Part shown: piece by piece, positions 7,700-15,350 of the stretch
Numbering within the stretch: the first letter of the stretch is position 1
Layout of the letters: every line of letters starts with the position of its first letter
Source of the DNA: Paenarthrobacter sp. JL.01a
GTDB taxonomy: Bacteria > Actinomycetota > Actinomycetes > Actinomycetales > Micrococcaceae
DNA length: 64,000 nt
Assembly: GCF_025452095.1 (NCBI RefSeq)
Contig: NZ_CP104877.1
Coordinates: 3,534,001-3,598,000 of the forward strand
Reading direction: 5' to 3'
Notes under the pieces: model-generated
Told to the model about the DNA's origin: nothing
The model's database searches: none
Seen by the model: only the letters and a program-made list of their open reading frames with translations
Position numbers and translations under genes: made by a program

Positions 7700-7827
7700 C
7701 CCGCCTCCCTGATCCGCTTGACCCTGACGAAGCTTGGGCCACGCCGGACACCTTCGCCCAATGCGGCAACCCGAACTGCGGCTGCCAGCCCACCACGGAC
7801 CCACTCCCCCGCGAGGACATCGAATGA
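7696..7827 (+). CDS. Very small Cys-containing phage protein
   Basis: A 43-residue protein, Asp/Pro-rich, with a three-cysteine cluster CGNPNCGC that could bind a metal. Four-base overlaps on both sides support translation. Function unknown. Confidence 0.4.
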   Translation: MTRLPDPLDPDEAWATPDTFAQCGNPNCGCQPTTDPLPREDIE

Positions 7828-7916
7828 CCACCCAAGAGCAGTACGAACCCGAGCAACGCGCCCAAGCCATCCAAGCAACCATCCAATCCCTCAGCCTCGA
7901 AAGGCACACCCAATGA
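7824..7916 (+). CDS. Very small phage peptide
   Basis: A 30-residue Gln-rich helical peptide (starts MTTQEQYEPEQRAQ) fitted exactly between its neighbours with ATGA overlaps. Its only support is this coupling, so it may simply bridge translation to the exonuclease gene. Confidence 0.3.
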   Translation: MTTQEQYEPEQRAQAIQATIQSLSLERHTQ

Positions 7917-8713
7917 GCCTCAAATTCAGCCACGAAGGACACCGCTACACCCTCGACGGCAAACGCCCCACCAGCGTCACCACCATCCTCAGCGGCGCCA
8001 TCCCCAAACCCGCACTCCCCTACTGGGCAGCAAACCAAGCCGCCCAATACGCCATCAACAACCCCGGCGCACCCTACGACACCATCCGCAAAGCACCCTG
8101 GGACCTACGCGACAAAGCAGCCGAACGCGGCACCGCCGTCCACGCCCTCGCCGAAGCACTCCACAACGGCGAAGAAGTCACCTTCGACCACGAACTCGCC
8201 GGATACATCGACGGATACCTCGACTTCCTCGACCGCTTCGGCGTAGAACCCGTCCTCTCCGAATGCAACGTCGGCATCCGCAACATCTACCCCGGCAAAA
8301 ACGTCGCCGGCAGGTTCGACCTCCTAGCCCGCATCCCGAAACTCCACGGTGACAAGGTCGTGATGATCGACCTCAAGACCGCGAAGGGCGTGTACGGGGA
8401 GACGAAATTGCAGACCGCGGCCTACTCAAAGGCTGACTTCTATACGACGGACGCTGACGGGGACGCCGAACTCAAGCTCCCCCACATCGAGGCCACCTAC
8501 GTCGCACATGTGACCCCCACGGACCGCGAAGGCGAAAACGCCCGCTACGGCGACGCGCCCCTAGGCACCAACCTCTATCTGCTCGCCCCCAACCCCGAAG
8601 CGATTGACCGGCACTACGCCATGTTCCGCGCCGCCGCCTACACCTACTACACCACCCGTGAGCGTGACCTGATCTCCGAACCAATGGCCGCACCCCTCAG
8701 CGCAGCCGCCTAA
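7913..8713 (+). CDS. PD-(D/E)XK exonuclease, recombination module
   Basis: The 266-residue protein belongs to the RecB/Cas4-like nuclease group. Motifs are the motif I His in ERGTAVHALAE, an Asp in GRFDLLARI, the catalytic DxK in VMIDLKTAKG and a following Gln/Tyr motif LQTAAYSK. Directly upstream of recT it would resect double-stranded ends to give single strands for annealing, as lambda Exo does for Bet. Codon choice changes near base 8330, from almost uniformly C-ending to mixed usage, suggesting a mosaic junction inside the gene. Confidence 0.8.
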   Translation: MSLKFSHEGHRYTLDGKRPTSVTTILSGAIPKPALPYWAANQAAQYAINNPGAPYDTIRKAPWDLRDKAAERGTAVHALAEALHNGEEVTFDHELAGYIDGYLDFLDRFGVEPVLSECNVGIRNIYPGKNVAGRFDLLARIPKLHGDKVVMIDLKTAKGVYGETKLQTAAYSKADFYTTDADGDAELKLPHIEATYVAHVTPTDREGENARYGDAPLGTNLYLLAPNPEAIDRHYAMFRAAAYTYYTTRERDLISEPMAAPLSAAA

Positions 8714-8728
8714 CCAAAGGAATCAACA

Positions 8729-9727
8729 ATGAGCACAGTAGCAATCCGCCAGCAGGGCACCGCCCTTACCATCCAGGAAGGTCAGACCGAGTTCTCACCC
8801 GGACAGGTTGCAACCCTCCGCCAGCTTGGCGTGGAAAACGCAACCCGTGAAGACCTCGCAGTGTTCTTCCACCAAGCAGTACGAACAGGGTTGGACCCGT
8901 TCGCCCGACAGATCTACATGATTGGACGCAACGCCAAAGAGGTCTACTGGGAGAACGGCCAGAAGCGGGAATCTTGGGTTACCAAATACACCATCCAGAC
9001 AGGAATCGACGGGTATCGCCTCATCGCCCGCCGAGCTGCGGACCGGGCTAACGAAACGCTCGGCTACGAAGACACACTTTGGTGCGGTGAAGATGGGCAG
9101 TGGCGGGATATCTGGCTGTCAACAACGCCCCCAGCAGCCGCCAAGGCGACCGTTGTCCGAGCTGGGCAGAAGTTCACCGCGACGGCGCTCTGGTCGGAGT
9201 ACGTACAGACCAAAAGGGACGGTGGCGTGTCCAACATGTGGGCAAAGATGTCATCGACAATGCTCGCCAAATGCGCCGAAGCCCTAGCCCTGCGGAAGGC
9301 CTTCCCACAAGACCTGTCCGGGATCTACACGGTTGAGGAAATGGCGCAGGCTGACAACCAGCAGCCTGAACCCGCACCAGCCTCCGCGCAGGCGCCCGAA
9401 CCAGCCCCGGAACCGAAGCCCAAGCAAACCCGGTCCCGCAAACCAGTCACCCCCATCGAACCCCCGGCTGACCTGCCCGCGCCCGCCGACGATGAGCCCG
9501 CCGAAATCGTGGACGAACCCGCCGTCGAACTCATCACCGAACCACAGTCCAAGATGATGTTCGCCCTGCTCCACCAGAACGGGTTCACCGATGACAACAC
9601 GGGCGCTCAGAAGGAATACATCGAATCCATCATCGGCAGGCAACTAGCCTCCCGCCGCGACATCACCAAAGCGGAGGCCACCAGGATCATCGACCTCCTG
9701 AACGACGCCACGCCCGATGCCGCGTAA
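8729..9727 (+). CDS. recT: RecT single-strand annealing protein
   Basis: The 332-residue protein has an N-terminal RecT/Bet core (about 1-210) with typical segments (LDPFARQIYMIGR, KYTIQTGIDGYRLIA, KCAEALALRKAFP). A long Pro/Glu/Ala linker and a C-terminal helical domain (about 270-332) follow. RecT anneals complementary single strands and works with the exonuclease encoded 15 bases upstream and the SSB downstream. The family assignment is strong on the core motifs. Confidence 0.9.
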   Translation: MSTVAIRQQGTALTIQEGQTEFSPGQVATLRQLGVENATREDLAVFFHQAVRTGLDPFARQIYMIGRNAKEVYWENGQKRESWVTKYTIQTGIDGYRLIARRAADRANETLGYEDTLWCGEDGQWRDIWLSTTPPAAAKATVVRAGQKFTATALWSEYVQTKRDGGVSNMWAKMSSTMLAKCAEALALRKAFPQDLSGIYTVEEMAQADNQQPEPAPASAQAPEPAPEPKPKQTRSRKPVTPIEPPADLPAPADDEPAEIVDEPAVELITEPQSKMMFALLHQNGFTDDNTGAQKEYIESIIGRQLASRRDITKAEATRIIDLLNDATPDAA

Positions 9728-9893
9728 CCGTTGCGCCTGCGGCAAAGTCCAATCCTCAACCCTTGAGGAATCCCGCCTCGTCCACGCCCGAGTCTGGGCA
9801 GCCAGGGGCGGGGAACCAGTCCGCTACTACCAATGCCCGCACAGCTCATGGCACTGGACCCGTAGCCCACTCCGAACCAAGAAAGCCGCATGA
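9717..9893 (+). CDS. Small zinc-binding-like phage protein
   Basis: The 58-residue basic protein has CAC near the N-terminus and CPHSSWHW near the C-terminus, a possible zinc site. The layout resembles small ribbon proteins that accompany phage replication genes. It overlaps recT by 11 bases and the glutaredoxin gene by 4. Confidence 0.5.
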   Translation: MPRNRCACGKVQSSTLEESRLVHARVWAARGGEPVRYYQCPHSSWHWTRSPLRTKKAA

Positions 9894-10177
9894 AAACCAT
9901 CACCATATACACCACCCCCGCATGCTCCCAATGCAACATGACCAAACGATGGCTCGAAACCCGGAACATCCCCTACAGCGTGGTTGACGCCACCGCTGAC
10001 GAGAACGTAGCCGACTCCATCCGGTCACGCGCCGCCTCAGACGGGCACACCGGCAAAGTCCAGATGCCGTACGTGCAATACAGCACAGGCGACGCCGAAA
10101 CCGACTTCCACTGGTTCGGTTTCATCCCCGCACACCTCGAAAAATACGCAACCACCATCACCCAGGAAGCAGCCTAA
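9890..10177 (+). CDS. Glutaredoxin/NrdH-like redoxin
   Basis: The 95-residue protein has a thioredoxin-fold start (MKTITIYTTPACSQC) with redox CxxC at Cys12-Cys15, and a MPYVQY segment supplying the conserved cis-Pro. NrdH-type redoxins reduce ribonucleotide reductase; a phage copy would support dNTP supply. No ribonucleotide reductase gene is present, so it would act on the host enzyme or another target. Confidence 0.8.
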   Translation: MKTITIYTTPACSQCNMTKRWLETRNIPYSVVDATADENVADSIRSRAASDGHTGKVQMPYVQYSTGDAETDFHWFGFIPAHLEKYATTITQEAA

Positions 10178-10623
10178 TGAGCATCCCCACCATCACCGAC
10201 ATCGCCGGAATCATCAACGCCCCCGAGCTCCGCTACACGCAGTCAGGCAAGGCAGTCCTGTCCATGCGACTCGCGTTCAACGACTCCAAATATGACGACC
10301 AGCAGCGCAAGTGGGTTACCACGAAGAGTTTCTACGTTGACGCCCAAGCCTGGGAGCAGACTGCCGAACGGCTCGCCGAAACCCTGACCCAAGGCGAACA
10401 GGTGTACGTCGTCGGACGCCTCGAAACGCAGCAGTGGGAAAAGGACGGCGAGAAGAAATCCAAGCCTGTCCTGAACCTCCAGACTGTCCGCAAGCTGGCG
10501 AAGGCCGAGCCCCAGCAGGCACAGCAGCCCCGCTCCCAGCAGGCCTCGCAGGATGACCCGTGGGCCACACCCGCCGTAGCCAACACAGGCGGCTGGGGCA
10601 ACCAGTCCGACCCGGCTTTCTAA
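10177..10623 (+). CDS. ssb: Single-stranded DNA-binding protein
   Basis: The 148-residue protein has an OB-fold N-terminal domain of about 110 residues (MSIPTITDIAGIINAPELR, then KSFYVDAQAWEQTAERLAE). A Gln/Pro/Ser-rich tail ends in DPAF, a variant of the acidic-hydrophobic SSB tip that recruits partner proteins. It starts on the last base of the redoxin stop codon. It belongs with RecT and the exonuclease as a recombination/replication set. Confidence 0.92.
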   Translation: MSIPTITDIAGIINAPELRYTQSGKAVLSMRLAFNDSKYDDQQRKWVTTKSFYVDAQAWEQTAERLAETLTQGEQVYVVGRLETQQWEKDGEKKSKPVLNLQTVRKLAKAEPQQAQQPRSQQASQDDPWATPAVANTGGWGNQSDPAF

Positions 10624-10631
10624 ACCACCCC

Positions 10632-10660
10632 GCGGGCGCCGGCCACACGTCGGCGCCCGC
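10632..10660 (+). terminator. GC-rich hairpin after ssb
   Basis: GCGGGCGCCG and CGGCGCCCGC form a perfect 10-bp stem around a 9-base loop, nine bases after the ssb stop. There is no T-run, so it may act as a weak terminator, an RNA 3'-end stabiliser or a processing signal. Confidence 0.45.
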
Positions 10661-10687
10661 ACCACCCCCATGAGCAAGGACCCCCCA

Positions 10688-10858
10688 ATGATCCACTACC
10701 ACACCAACCAAGGCGTCACAGCAACCCGCATCCGACAAGCCAACCCAAAACCATGGGGCCGCTACACATGCCGACGCTGCGGCATCGAATACGGAACAAG
10801 CACCCACAACCCCTACTGCCAAGACTGCCGCGACTACCACCAAGGACAGGCCCAATGA
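10688..10858 (+). CDS. Small zinc-ribbon phage protein
   Basis: The 56-residue protein has two CxxC knuckles (YTCRRCGIEYG and NPYCQDCRDYH), a compact zinc ribbon. I use the second ATG because AAGGA lies 7 bases upstream. The alternative ATG at 10670 has no ribosome-binding site. It overlaps the next gene by ATGA. Confidence 0.55.
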   Translation: MIHYHTNQGVTATRIRQANPKPWGRYTCRRCGIEYGTSTHNPYCQDCRDYHQGQAQ

Positions 10859-11331
10859 CCGCGTACGTCCGCGGCGCCGCAACCACCGCACTACACGCCC
10901 GCCAAGCAGTCGAACGCCAACTAGCCGAAACCGAACGCCTCTACGCAGAAGGCCGCAAACTCGCCACCACCATCAAAGAACTCCGCCAACGCAACGCAAA
11001 CATCCAAGCAGCCATAGCCGAAGAACAAGAAAAACTCGAAGACAAACGCGCCACCCTCACCGCCAAACTAGCGGACATCCAAGCAGCGCAAGCGGAAGCT
11101 GATAACGCAATCCGCGAGGCAGAAGCGAACGCCGCAACCATCCGCGAACTCGCCTACGACCAAGCCCGCGCAATAACGGAACGCGCATACCGCCACGGCT
11201 ACGACAAAGGCAAGGACCGCGCCCGCGCGCAACACGCCATCCTCCGCAAGTACACGCCCAAACCAGACGGCAGAAACCCAGGCCGAACCAACCAAACCCA
11301 CCACGGATACGCAAAGGACATCGCAGCATGA
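10855..11331 (+). CDS. Coiled-coil phage protein
   Basis: The 158-residue protein is almost entirely helical. Long Ala/Glu/Lys/Gln heptad-like stretches run from about residue 15 to 115, followed by a basic tail (GYDKGKDRARAQHAIL). Codons are overwhelmingly C-ending. It could be a structural or DNA-associated protein; no family recognised. Confidence 0.55.
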   Translation: MTAYVRGAATTALHARQAVERQLAETERLYAEGRKLATTIKELRQRNANIQAAIAEEQEKLEDKRATLTAKLADIQAAQAEADNAIREAEANAATIRELAYDQARAITERAYRHGYDKGKDRARAQHAILRKYTPKPDGRNPGRTNQTHHGYAKDIAA

Positions 11332-11480
11332 CCACAACGGCGATTTACGAGCCGCACGCATGTCAGCCGCCCAGTAACTTCTTCGGGGTCATTCCTGATG
11401 GGCAGGTCGAGCTATGCGAATGTGGCCAGAAATGGCGCATGAAATCCGGGCGGATCTTCTACAAATGGGAGCGAGTATGA
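11328..11480 (+). CDS. Small CxC-containing phage protein
   Basis: A 50-residue protein with an isolated Cys near the N-terminus and a central LCECGQKW knuckle, followed by a basic segment. The pattern resembles half of a zinc ribbon. It overlaps both neighbours by ATGA. Confidence 0.45.
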   Translation: MTTTAIYEPHACQPPSNFFGVIPDGQVELCECGQKWRMKSGRIFYKWERV

Positions 11481-11986
11481 GCGGCGCTATGGGCTCTCAC
11501 CAGTCGGCGGCCATGAAGTCAGACGTTTGGCTCACCCCGCCCCACATCGTTGAAGCACTTGGACCATTTGACCTAGACCCCTGCTCGCCTATCGACCGCC
11601 CCTGGGATACCGCCGCTAAACATTACACAGCAGAGGATGACGGCCTCTCGTTCGAGTGGGAAGGACGGGTATGGATGAACCCGCCATACGGTGCGCAGGC
11701 TGCCACGTGGCTCGAACGACTCGCTAAGCATGGTGACGGCATCGCCCTCGTATTCGCACGTACCGAGACCCGCATGTTCTTTGACTGGGTGTGGCCCTAT
11801 GCATCCGCCCTCCTGTTCATAGAAGGCCGCCTACACTTCCACCACCCTGACGGCACCCGCGCCAAAGCCAACAGCGGCGCCCCCTCAGTCCTCATCGCCT
11901 ACGGAGATGCAGCCGCCAGGAAGCTAATCAACTCAAGCATCGCTGGTGCCCGAGTGGACCTTCGCGGCGCCCTGAGTGCAGCATGA
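11477..11986 (+). CDS. Phage DNA N6-adenine methyltransferase (Dam-like)
   Basis: The 169-residue protein has DLDPCS (32-37, substrate/SAM region) and the amino-methyltransferase motif NPPY (68-71, WMNPPYG), matching the phage DNA N-6-adenine-methyltransferase family. It would methylate adenines in phage DNA, plausibly to evade host restriction or control replication. No partner endonuclease lies beside it, so it is an orphan enzyme. Start at ATG 11477 by overlap with the previous stop. Confidence 0.8.
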   Translation: MSGAMGSHQSAAMKSDVWLTPPHIVEALGPFDLDPCSPIDRPWDTAAKHYTAEDDGLSFEWEGRVWMNPPYGAQAATWLERLAKHGDGIALVFARTETRMFFDWVWPYASALLFIEGRLHFHHPDGTRAKANSGAPSVLIAYGDAAARKLINSSIAGARVDLRGALSAA

Positions 11987-12099
11987 CCGACGCGTCTGAC
12001 CGTGAGCGCCGGCAGCAGCGGAAACAAGCGGACACGGCACGCAAACAAACCATGCGGGAACAACGGGAACAACAAGCACAAAGGAGGCGGAGTGGCTGA
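11983..12099 (+). CDS. Very small Gln/Arg-rich phage peptide
   Basis: A 38-residue, highly charged helical peptide (MTDASDRERRQQRKQ start). It ends seven bases after the GTG of the replication gene, so one overlapping segment serves both. Real translation is plausible from coupling, but composition alone gives no function. Confidence 0.35.
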   Translation: MTDASDRERRQQRKQADTARKQTMREQREQQAQRRRSG

Positions 12100-12880
12100 C
12101 GACCGGTACTTCATCAAAGTCCACGACGGATTCCCCGAACACCCCAAAACAATCGGCCTCTCAGACAAAGCCTTCCGCGCAGTAGTCGAGTTCTGGTGCT
12201 ACTCGCACCGTCAGGAAACAGACGGGAAAATCCCCCTTGCCCTGTTCAACCGGCTACCCCCAAAGGTCCGGAAAGAACTGCTGGTCGATTACGCGATCAT
12301 GCACGAAACCCACGTCGAAATGCACGACTATTTGGAGCATCAGCAGTCCGCGCAGGAGATAGCGGAGCTCCGTAAGAAACGGTCTGAGGCTGGCAGGTTG
12401 GGTGGCAAAACCAAAGCAAACCGTCTAGCAAGTGCTAAAGCAAATGCTAAGCAAAACGGTAGCAACCCTGTAGCAGACAAAGACATAGACAAAGACTTAG
12501 CTACTAACGTAGCTAAATCAAAAGACGCGCAAGCGCGTCCGCACCCGGATGAATTCCTGGATTGGTACCTCGAATATCCCCGCAAAACAGGCAGGGCAGC
12601 AGCCGAGAGAGCCTACGCGAAAGCCAGGGAACGAGTCAGCGCCGAGACGCTGCTAGCCGGCGTCAGGGCTTACGCCTCGGATCCGAACCGGGTACCGGAG
12701 TTCACGAAGCACCCTGCGACATGGCTGAACGGCGGGTGCTGGGACGACGACCCGCTACCGGCCCGCGGTGGTGCGCAGCCCGACCATGGGCAACGAGCCC
12801 TCGCCAAAGGCCGCGAACTACTCCAAGGCTGGGAAGCCCAGCAACACCAGTACGAACCGATCCGCGAATTGGAGGTCTGA
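12092..12880 (+). CDS. Replication initiation/replisome organiser-like protein
   Basis: The 262-residue protein starts at GTG, with AAAGGAGGCGG immediately upstream. The N-terminal 110 residues form a winged-helix-like domain (GLSDKAFRAVVEFWCYSHRQ) of the type in phage O/DnaD-like organisers. A Lys/Ala/Asn-rich linker follows, then a conserved-looking C-terminal region (DEFLDWYLEYPRKTGR, and KHPATWLNGGCWDDD). Phages often carry their replication origin inside such a gene. The AAAGC/TAGC-rich linker at 12420-12520 is a candidate, but I see no clear iterons. Confidence 0.65.
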   Translation: MADDRYFIKVHDGFPEHPKTIGLSDKAFRAVVEFWCYSHRQETDGKIPLALFNRLPPKVRKELLVDYAIMHETHVEMHDYLEHQQSAQEIAELRKKRSEAGRLGGKTKANRLASAKANAKQNGSNPVADKDIDKDLATNVAKSKDAQARPHPDEFLDWYLEYPRKTGRAAAERAYAKARERVSAETLLAGVRAYASDPNRVPEFTKHPATWLNGGCWDDDPLPARGGAQPDHGQRALAKGRELLQGWEAQQHQYEPIRELEV

Positions 12881-13245
12881 TGGAAACCCCCGATGTCATC
12901 AAAATGCTCACCTGGATCAACTCCTTCGATGGCAGGGTGCAGCTCAACGAACCCAACGTGACCGTTTGGGCTTACGCCATGCGGAACGCCGAAGCCGCGT
13001 TCGCGAAAACCGCTGTACTCGAACACCGCAGGCTCTACGCAACCGCGCCGCAACCATCCGAAATCGCCACCAGGGCACGCCAGTTGAAAGCATCCGAGGC
13101 AGCGGCACAACGCGCACTCACCGCGGCACCAGCCAAACCCTCCGACCAAATCCCACTCAGGCAGCGCGACCCACAACGCTGGCAAGCCCTCATCGACCAC
13201 GGCAAACAACAACGTGAAACAACCCTGAAAGAACGAACAACATGA
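12880..13245 (+). CDS. Possible helicase loader/inhibitor-like protein
   Basis: The 121-residue protein overlaps the organiser by TGATG. Its helical N-terminal region resembles small replicative-helicase loader domains of the SPP1 G39P kind, in particular the pattern around VWAYAMRNAEAAFAKTAVLE and TAPQPSEIATRAR. A flexible basic C-terminal tail follows. Position after an organiser gene supports a helicase-handling role, but similarity is judged by eye only. Confidence 0.45.
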   Translation: METPDVIKMLTWINSFDGRVQLNEPNVTVWAYAMRNAEAAFAKTAVLEHRRLYATAPQPSEIATRARQLKASEAAAQRALTAAPAKPSDQIPLRQRDPQRWQALIDHGKQQRETTLKERTT

Positions 13246-13367
13246 AAAACACTTGGAAAGCGCTTGCTAAGAGCCTCAAATACGCGGGGGCGTCCAACGA
13301 TCCACCGCGCGCACGCGAAGCGATTTCATGCAGACCTGTAACCCGAAAGAAGGCAACTAATGTCTAA
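13242..13367 (+). CDS. Very small basic phage peptide
   Basis: A 41-residue basic peptide (starts MKNTWKALAKSLKY) overlapping the preceding gene by ATGA and the following zinc-binding gene by 8 bases. No family recognised. Confidence 0.35.
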   Translation: MKNTWKALAKSLKYAGASNDPPRAREAISCRPVTRKKATNV

Positions 13368-13608
13368 CCCCTCTCACCCGAAATGCGGGAAGTCTTACCC
13401 TGGCGGTTCTTCCGCTGGTCATTGCTCGGCTTGCTGCGAGACGTTTATCGGCTTGACCTCGTTTGAGGCGCATCGTGTTGGGGATCATGGCGTGGACCGT
13501 GGTTGTGAGCTGAGTGAGAAGCATTGGGCTGATGAGCGCGGGTTCTGGCATCACGGGCCGAAGATGTCCGATGAGGTCAAGGCTGCAAGGTTTGGTGAGG
13601 ATGCCTAG
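13360..13608 (+). CDS. FDXHR-type putative zinc-binding protein
   Basis: The 82-residue protein has GHCSACCETF, then FEAHRVGDH and a later Cys, followed by WADERGFWHH. This is the pattern of the small actinophage FDXHR family of putative zinc-binding proteins. Its codons are unusually T- and G-ending compared with the genes before it, pointing to a different origin within the mosaic. Confidence 0.6.
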   Translation: MSNPSHPKCGKSYPGGSSAGHCSACCETFIGLTSFEAHRVGDHGVDRGCELSEKHWADERGFWHHGPKMSDEVKAARFGEDA

Positions 13609-13981
13609 GTCACGGTCTAGTGCGAAGGCTGCGGGTTCCCGGCATGAGCGTTCGGTGGCGGATTATTTGCGGGCGCATGTGTCCCGGTTTATTGATCGGC
13701 AGCCCAAATACGGCGCCAACGACCGCGGCGACATCGGCAATGTCGAGACGTTCAACGACGAGCCCGTTGCGGTCCAGTGCAAGGACTATGGCGGCAGATT
13801 CCTGGTTGGCACTTGGCTGACGGAGGTGGAGATTCAACGCCTGAATCTGCCGGGTGCTGTTGCTGGTGTGGTGGTGGCGAAGCGTCGTGGGACGACTGAT
13901 CCTGGCCGGCAGGTTGTGTTTATGACGGTGGATGATTTGGTGGCTTTGCTGTCGGGGAAACGTCCGGGCAAAAGTTCGTAA
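13601..13981 (+). CDS. PD-(D/E)XK nuclease, Hjc-like Holliday junction resolvase
   Basis: The 126-residue protein has an N-terminal Arg/Ser-rich helix with a conserved Glu (SRHERSVADYL), then RGDI and VAVQCKDYG. The spacing matches the D...(E/Q)xK active site of archaeal Hjc-type resolvases. Such an enzyme would cut branched intermediates before packaging. I start at ATG 13601 (overlap with the previous stop); the longer upstream frame is antisense noise. Confidence 0.6.
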   Translation: MPRSRSSAKAAGSRHERSVADYLRAHVSRFIDRQPKYGANDRGDIGNVETFNDEPVAVQCKDYGGRFLVGTWLTEVEIQRLNLPGAVAGVVVAKRRGTTDPGRQVVFMTVDDLVALLSGKRPGKSS

Positions 13982-14070
13982 AGTCTTGCACTTTCTTGCG
14001 GGTTTTAGTGTAAACTGGTGCGTATCAGGCGGGTTATGAGCGGCCCGCCCCCGAGTCGAAGAAGCCGGCC

Positions 14071-14217
14071 ATGAGCAGCCAAACCCCACTACAAAACCTG
14101 TTGAGCGCTATCCGCCTCGCTGAGGGAATCCCAAGGGACCGCGAGAACTACCGAGGCCTAGACGAAATGCTCATCCAACTCCGCACCGCAGCCAAAGACC
14201 TGGAAGGCCAGTCATGA
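14071..14217 (+). CDS. Small helical phage protein
   Basis: A 48-residue helical protein (QNLLSAIRLAEGIPR, DEMLIQLRTAAKDL) opening a new gene run after 89 untranslated bases. That leader includes TTGCAC and TAAACT with a long 19-base spacer (possible weak promoter) and a GGCGGG/CCCGCC hairpin. Overlaps the secreted-protein gene by ATGA. Confidence 0.45.
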   Translation: MSSQTPLQNLLSAIRLAEGIPRDRENYRGLDEMLIQLRTAAKDLEGQS

Positions 14218-14435
14218 TCCGTAAAACCCTCTCCACACTCACCGCAGCCGCCGTCCTCGCCCTCGGCGTCGCGGCACTCCCAACCACAGCGGCGCCCGCG
14301 GAAGCCGCGTCCTACACGTCCTGCTACGTCGCCATGAACGGCTCCACGTGGTGCTACCGGTACGCGTGCACGGCACGTGAGGAAATGGCCGGCTGCTACG
14401 AAGGCTGGGTACGCCGGAACGTCTGGGCAGCATGA
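14214..14435 (+). CDS. Small secreted cysteine-rich protein
   Basis: The 73-residue precursor has a textbook signal peptide: basic MIRK, a hydrophobic Ala/Leu core, and cleavage most likely after AEA at residue 31. The mature ~42-residue protein has four Cys (SCYVAMNG, WCYRYACTA, GCYEG), enough for two disulfides, and many aromatics. Export of a small disulfide protein from the middle of an early operon is unusual. It could act in the cell wall or outside the cell. I know no family for it. Confidence 0.65.
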   Translation: MIRKTLSTLTAAAVLALGVAALPTTAAPAEAASYTSCYVAMNGSTWCYRYACTAREEMAGCYEGWVRRNVWAA

Positions 14436-14839
14436 CCTCACACACCATCGCAAAAGACATCGAGGCAACAGGCATGAGCAACTACCCAGACGAGTTCGAC
14501 AAGCTACACAAGGCCCTGGTCGCCGATGCCAGCAAGCACCCTGACTATGGTCAGCGCCCATCAGTCGCCCTACTTGGCTACAGCGAAGGCGCCGAGCATG
14601 CGCTCGACACTATCCGCATCAAGGGGTACGTGTTACACCGCAAGGTAAGCACCATTGAAGAACTCGAAGCTATTGGCTTCGGCGCTGCTGTATTGGATAG
14701 CCGAGGAACAGTCTGGGTCAATGATGGCGACAGCCTTGACCAGTGGGCGAGTCTCTTGGAAAACAGCCAAGGTGGGCCGATATGGCGATGCTCAGCAGAC
14801 ATTGAATTGCCTGCAACAGTGCTGTATGAGGCCTACTAA
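14432..14839 (+). CDS. Phage protein with ELPATVLY C-terminal domain
   Basis: The 135-residue protein has a helical N-terminus and a C-terminal domain (from TIEELEAIG to ADIELPATVLYEAY). The gene at 14949 has a related domain, and a 17-base stretch is identical between the two. ATG 14432 overlaps the previous stop; ATG 14474 (MSNYPDEF) is an alternative start. Domains of this kind with a conserved Trp and terminal PATVLY recur in actinophage genomes, without known function. Confidence 0.5.
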   Translation: MTSHTIAKDIEATGMSNYPDEFDKLHKALVADASKHPDYGQRPSVALLGYSEGAEHALDTIRIKGYVLHRKVSTIEELEAIGFGAAVLDSRGTVWVNDGDSLDQWASLLENSQGGPIWRCSADIELPATVLYEAY

Positions 14840-14952
14840 TGACTACCCGGCCTGACCCGCTCGCTACCCTCCCGCCCGTGTTGGCGTCGAAGCTGCGGAA
14901 CCTCCCACCCCACCTGTACGCCGAACTATTCCCCACGAAAGAGAAACCATGA
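14839..14952 (+). CDS. Very small Pro/Leu-rich phage peptide
   Basis: A 37-residue peptide (MTTRPDPLATLPPVL start) sharing a base with the previous stop and four bases with the next gene. Coupling is the only support; function unknown. Confidence 0.35.
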   Translation: MTTRPDPLATLPPVLASKLRNLPPHLYAELFPTKEKP

Positions 14953-15350
14953 GCAACCTGACTGAACGCATCAGGGGCGAAATCAGCCACCACATCTCAC
15001 CTGTCATCGGCTGGCTGCGCCTGGATGCCGAGAAGGGCCGATCTGATGACGATGGCAAGAGGCACGACGCATGGCTGGAACGTCTGGACAAGGCCACCGA
15101 AGCTGTAGCCGAACTTGTGAAGCCCCGCACGATCACCGCCACCGAAGAACTCGACGCGCTACCGGATGGTTCCGTCGTCCAATCAGCAGACATTGAATTC
15201 AACGGACGAACAACACCGGACATCTGGAGTTACCGTCGCGGGCACTGGTTCTGCATCACGGCCATATCAATAGGTGGCGAGGTATACAGGGGGCCTGCAA
15301 CTGAGATCGCACTCCCCGCAACTGTCCTGCACGAAGGGGGCGCAGCATGA
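14949..15350 (+). CDS. Phage protein with ALPATVLH C-terminal domain
   Basis: The 133-residue protein pairs a helical, charged N-terminus with a C-terminal domain (TEELDALPDGSVVQS to EIALPATVLHEGG) paralogous to that of the gene at 14432. Trp residues in DIWSYRRGHWFC are typical of the domain. It overlaps both neighbours by ATGA. Role unknown. Confidence 0.5.
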   Translation: MSNLTERIRGEISHHISPVIGWLRLDAEKGRSDDDGKRHDAWLERLDKATEAVAELVKPRTITATEELDALPDGSVVQSADIEFNGRTTPDIWSYRRGHWFCITAISIGGEVYRGPATEIALPATVLHEGGAA

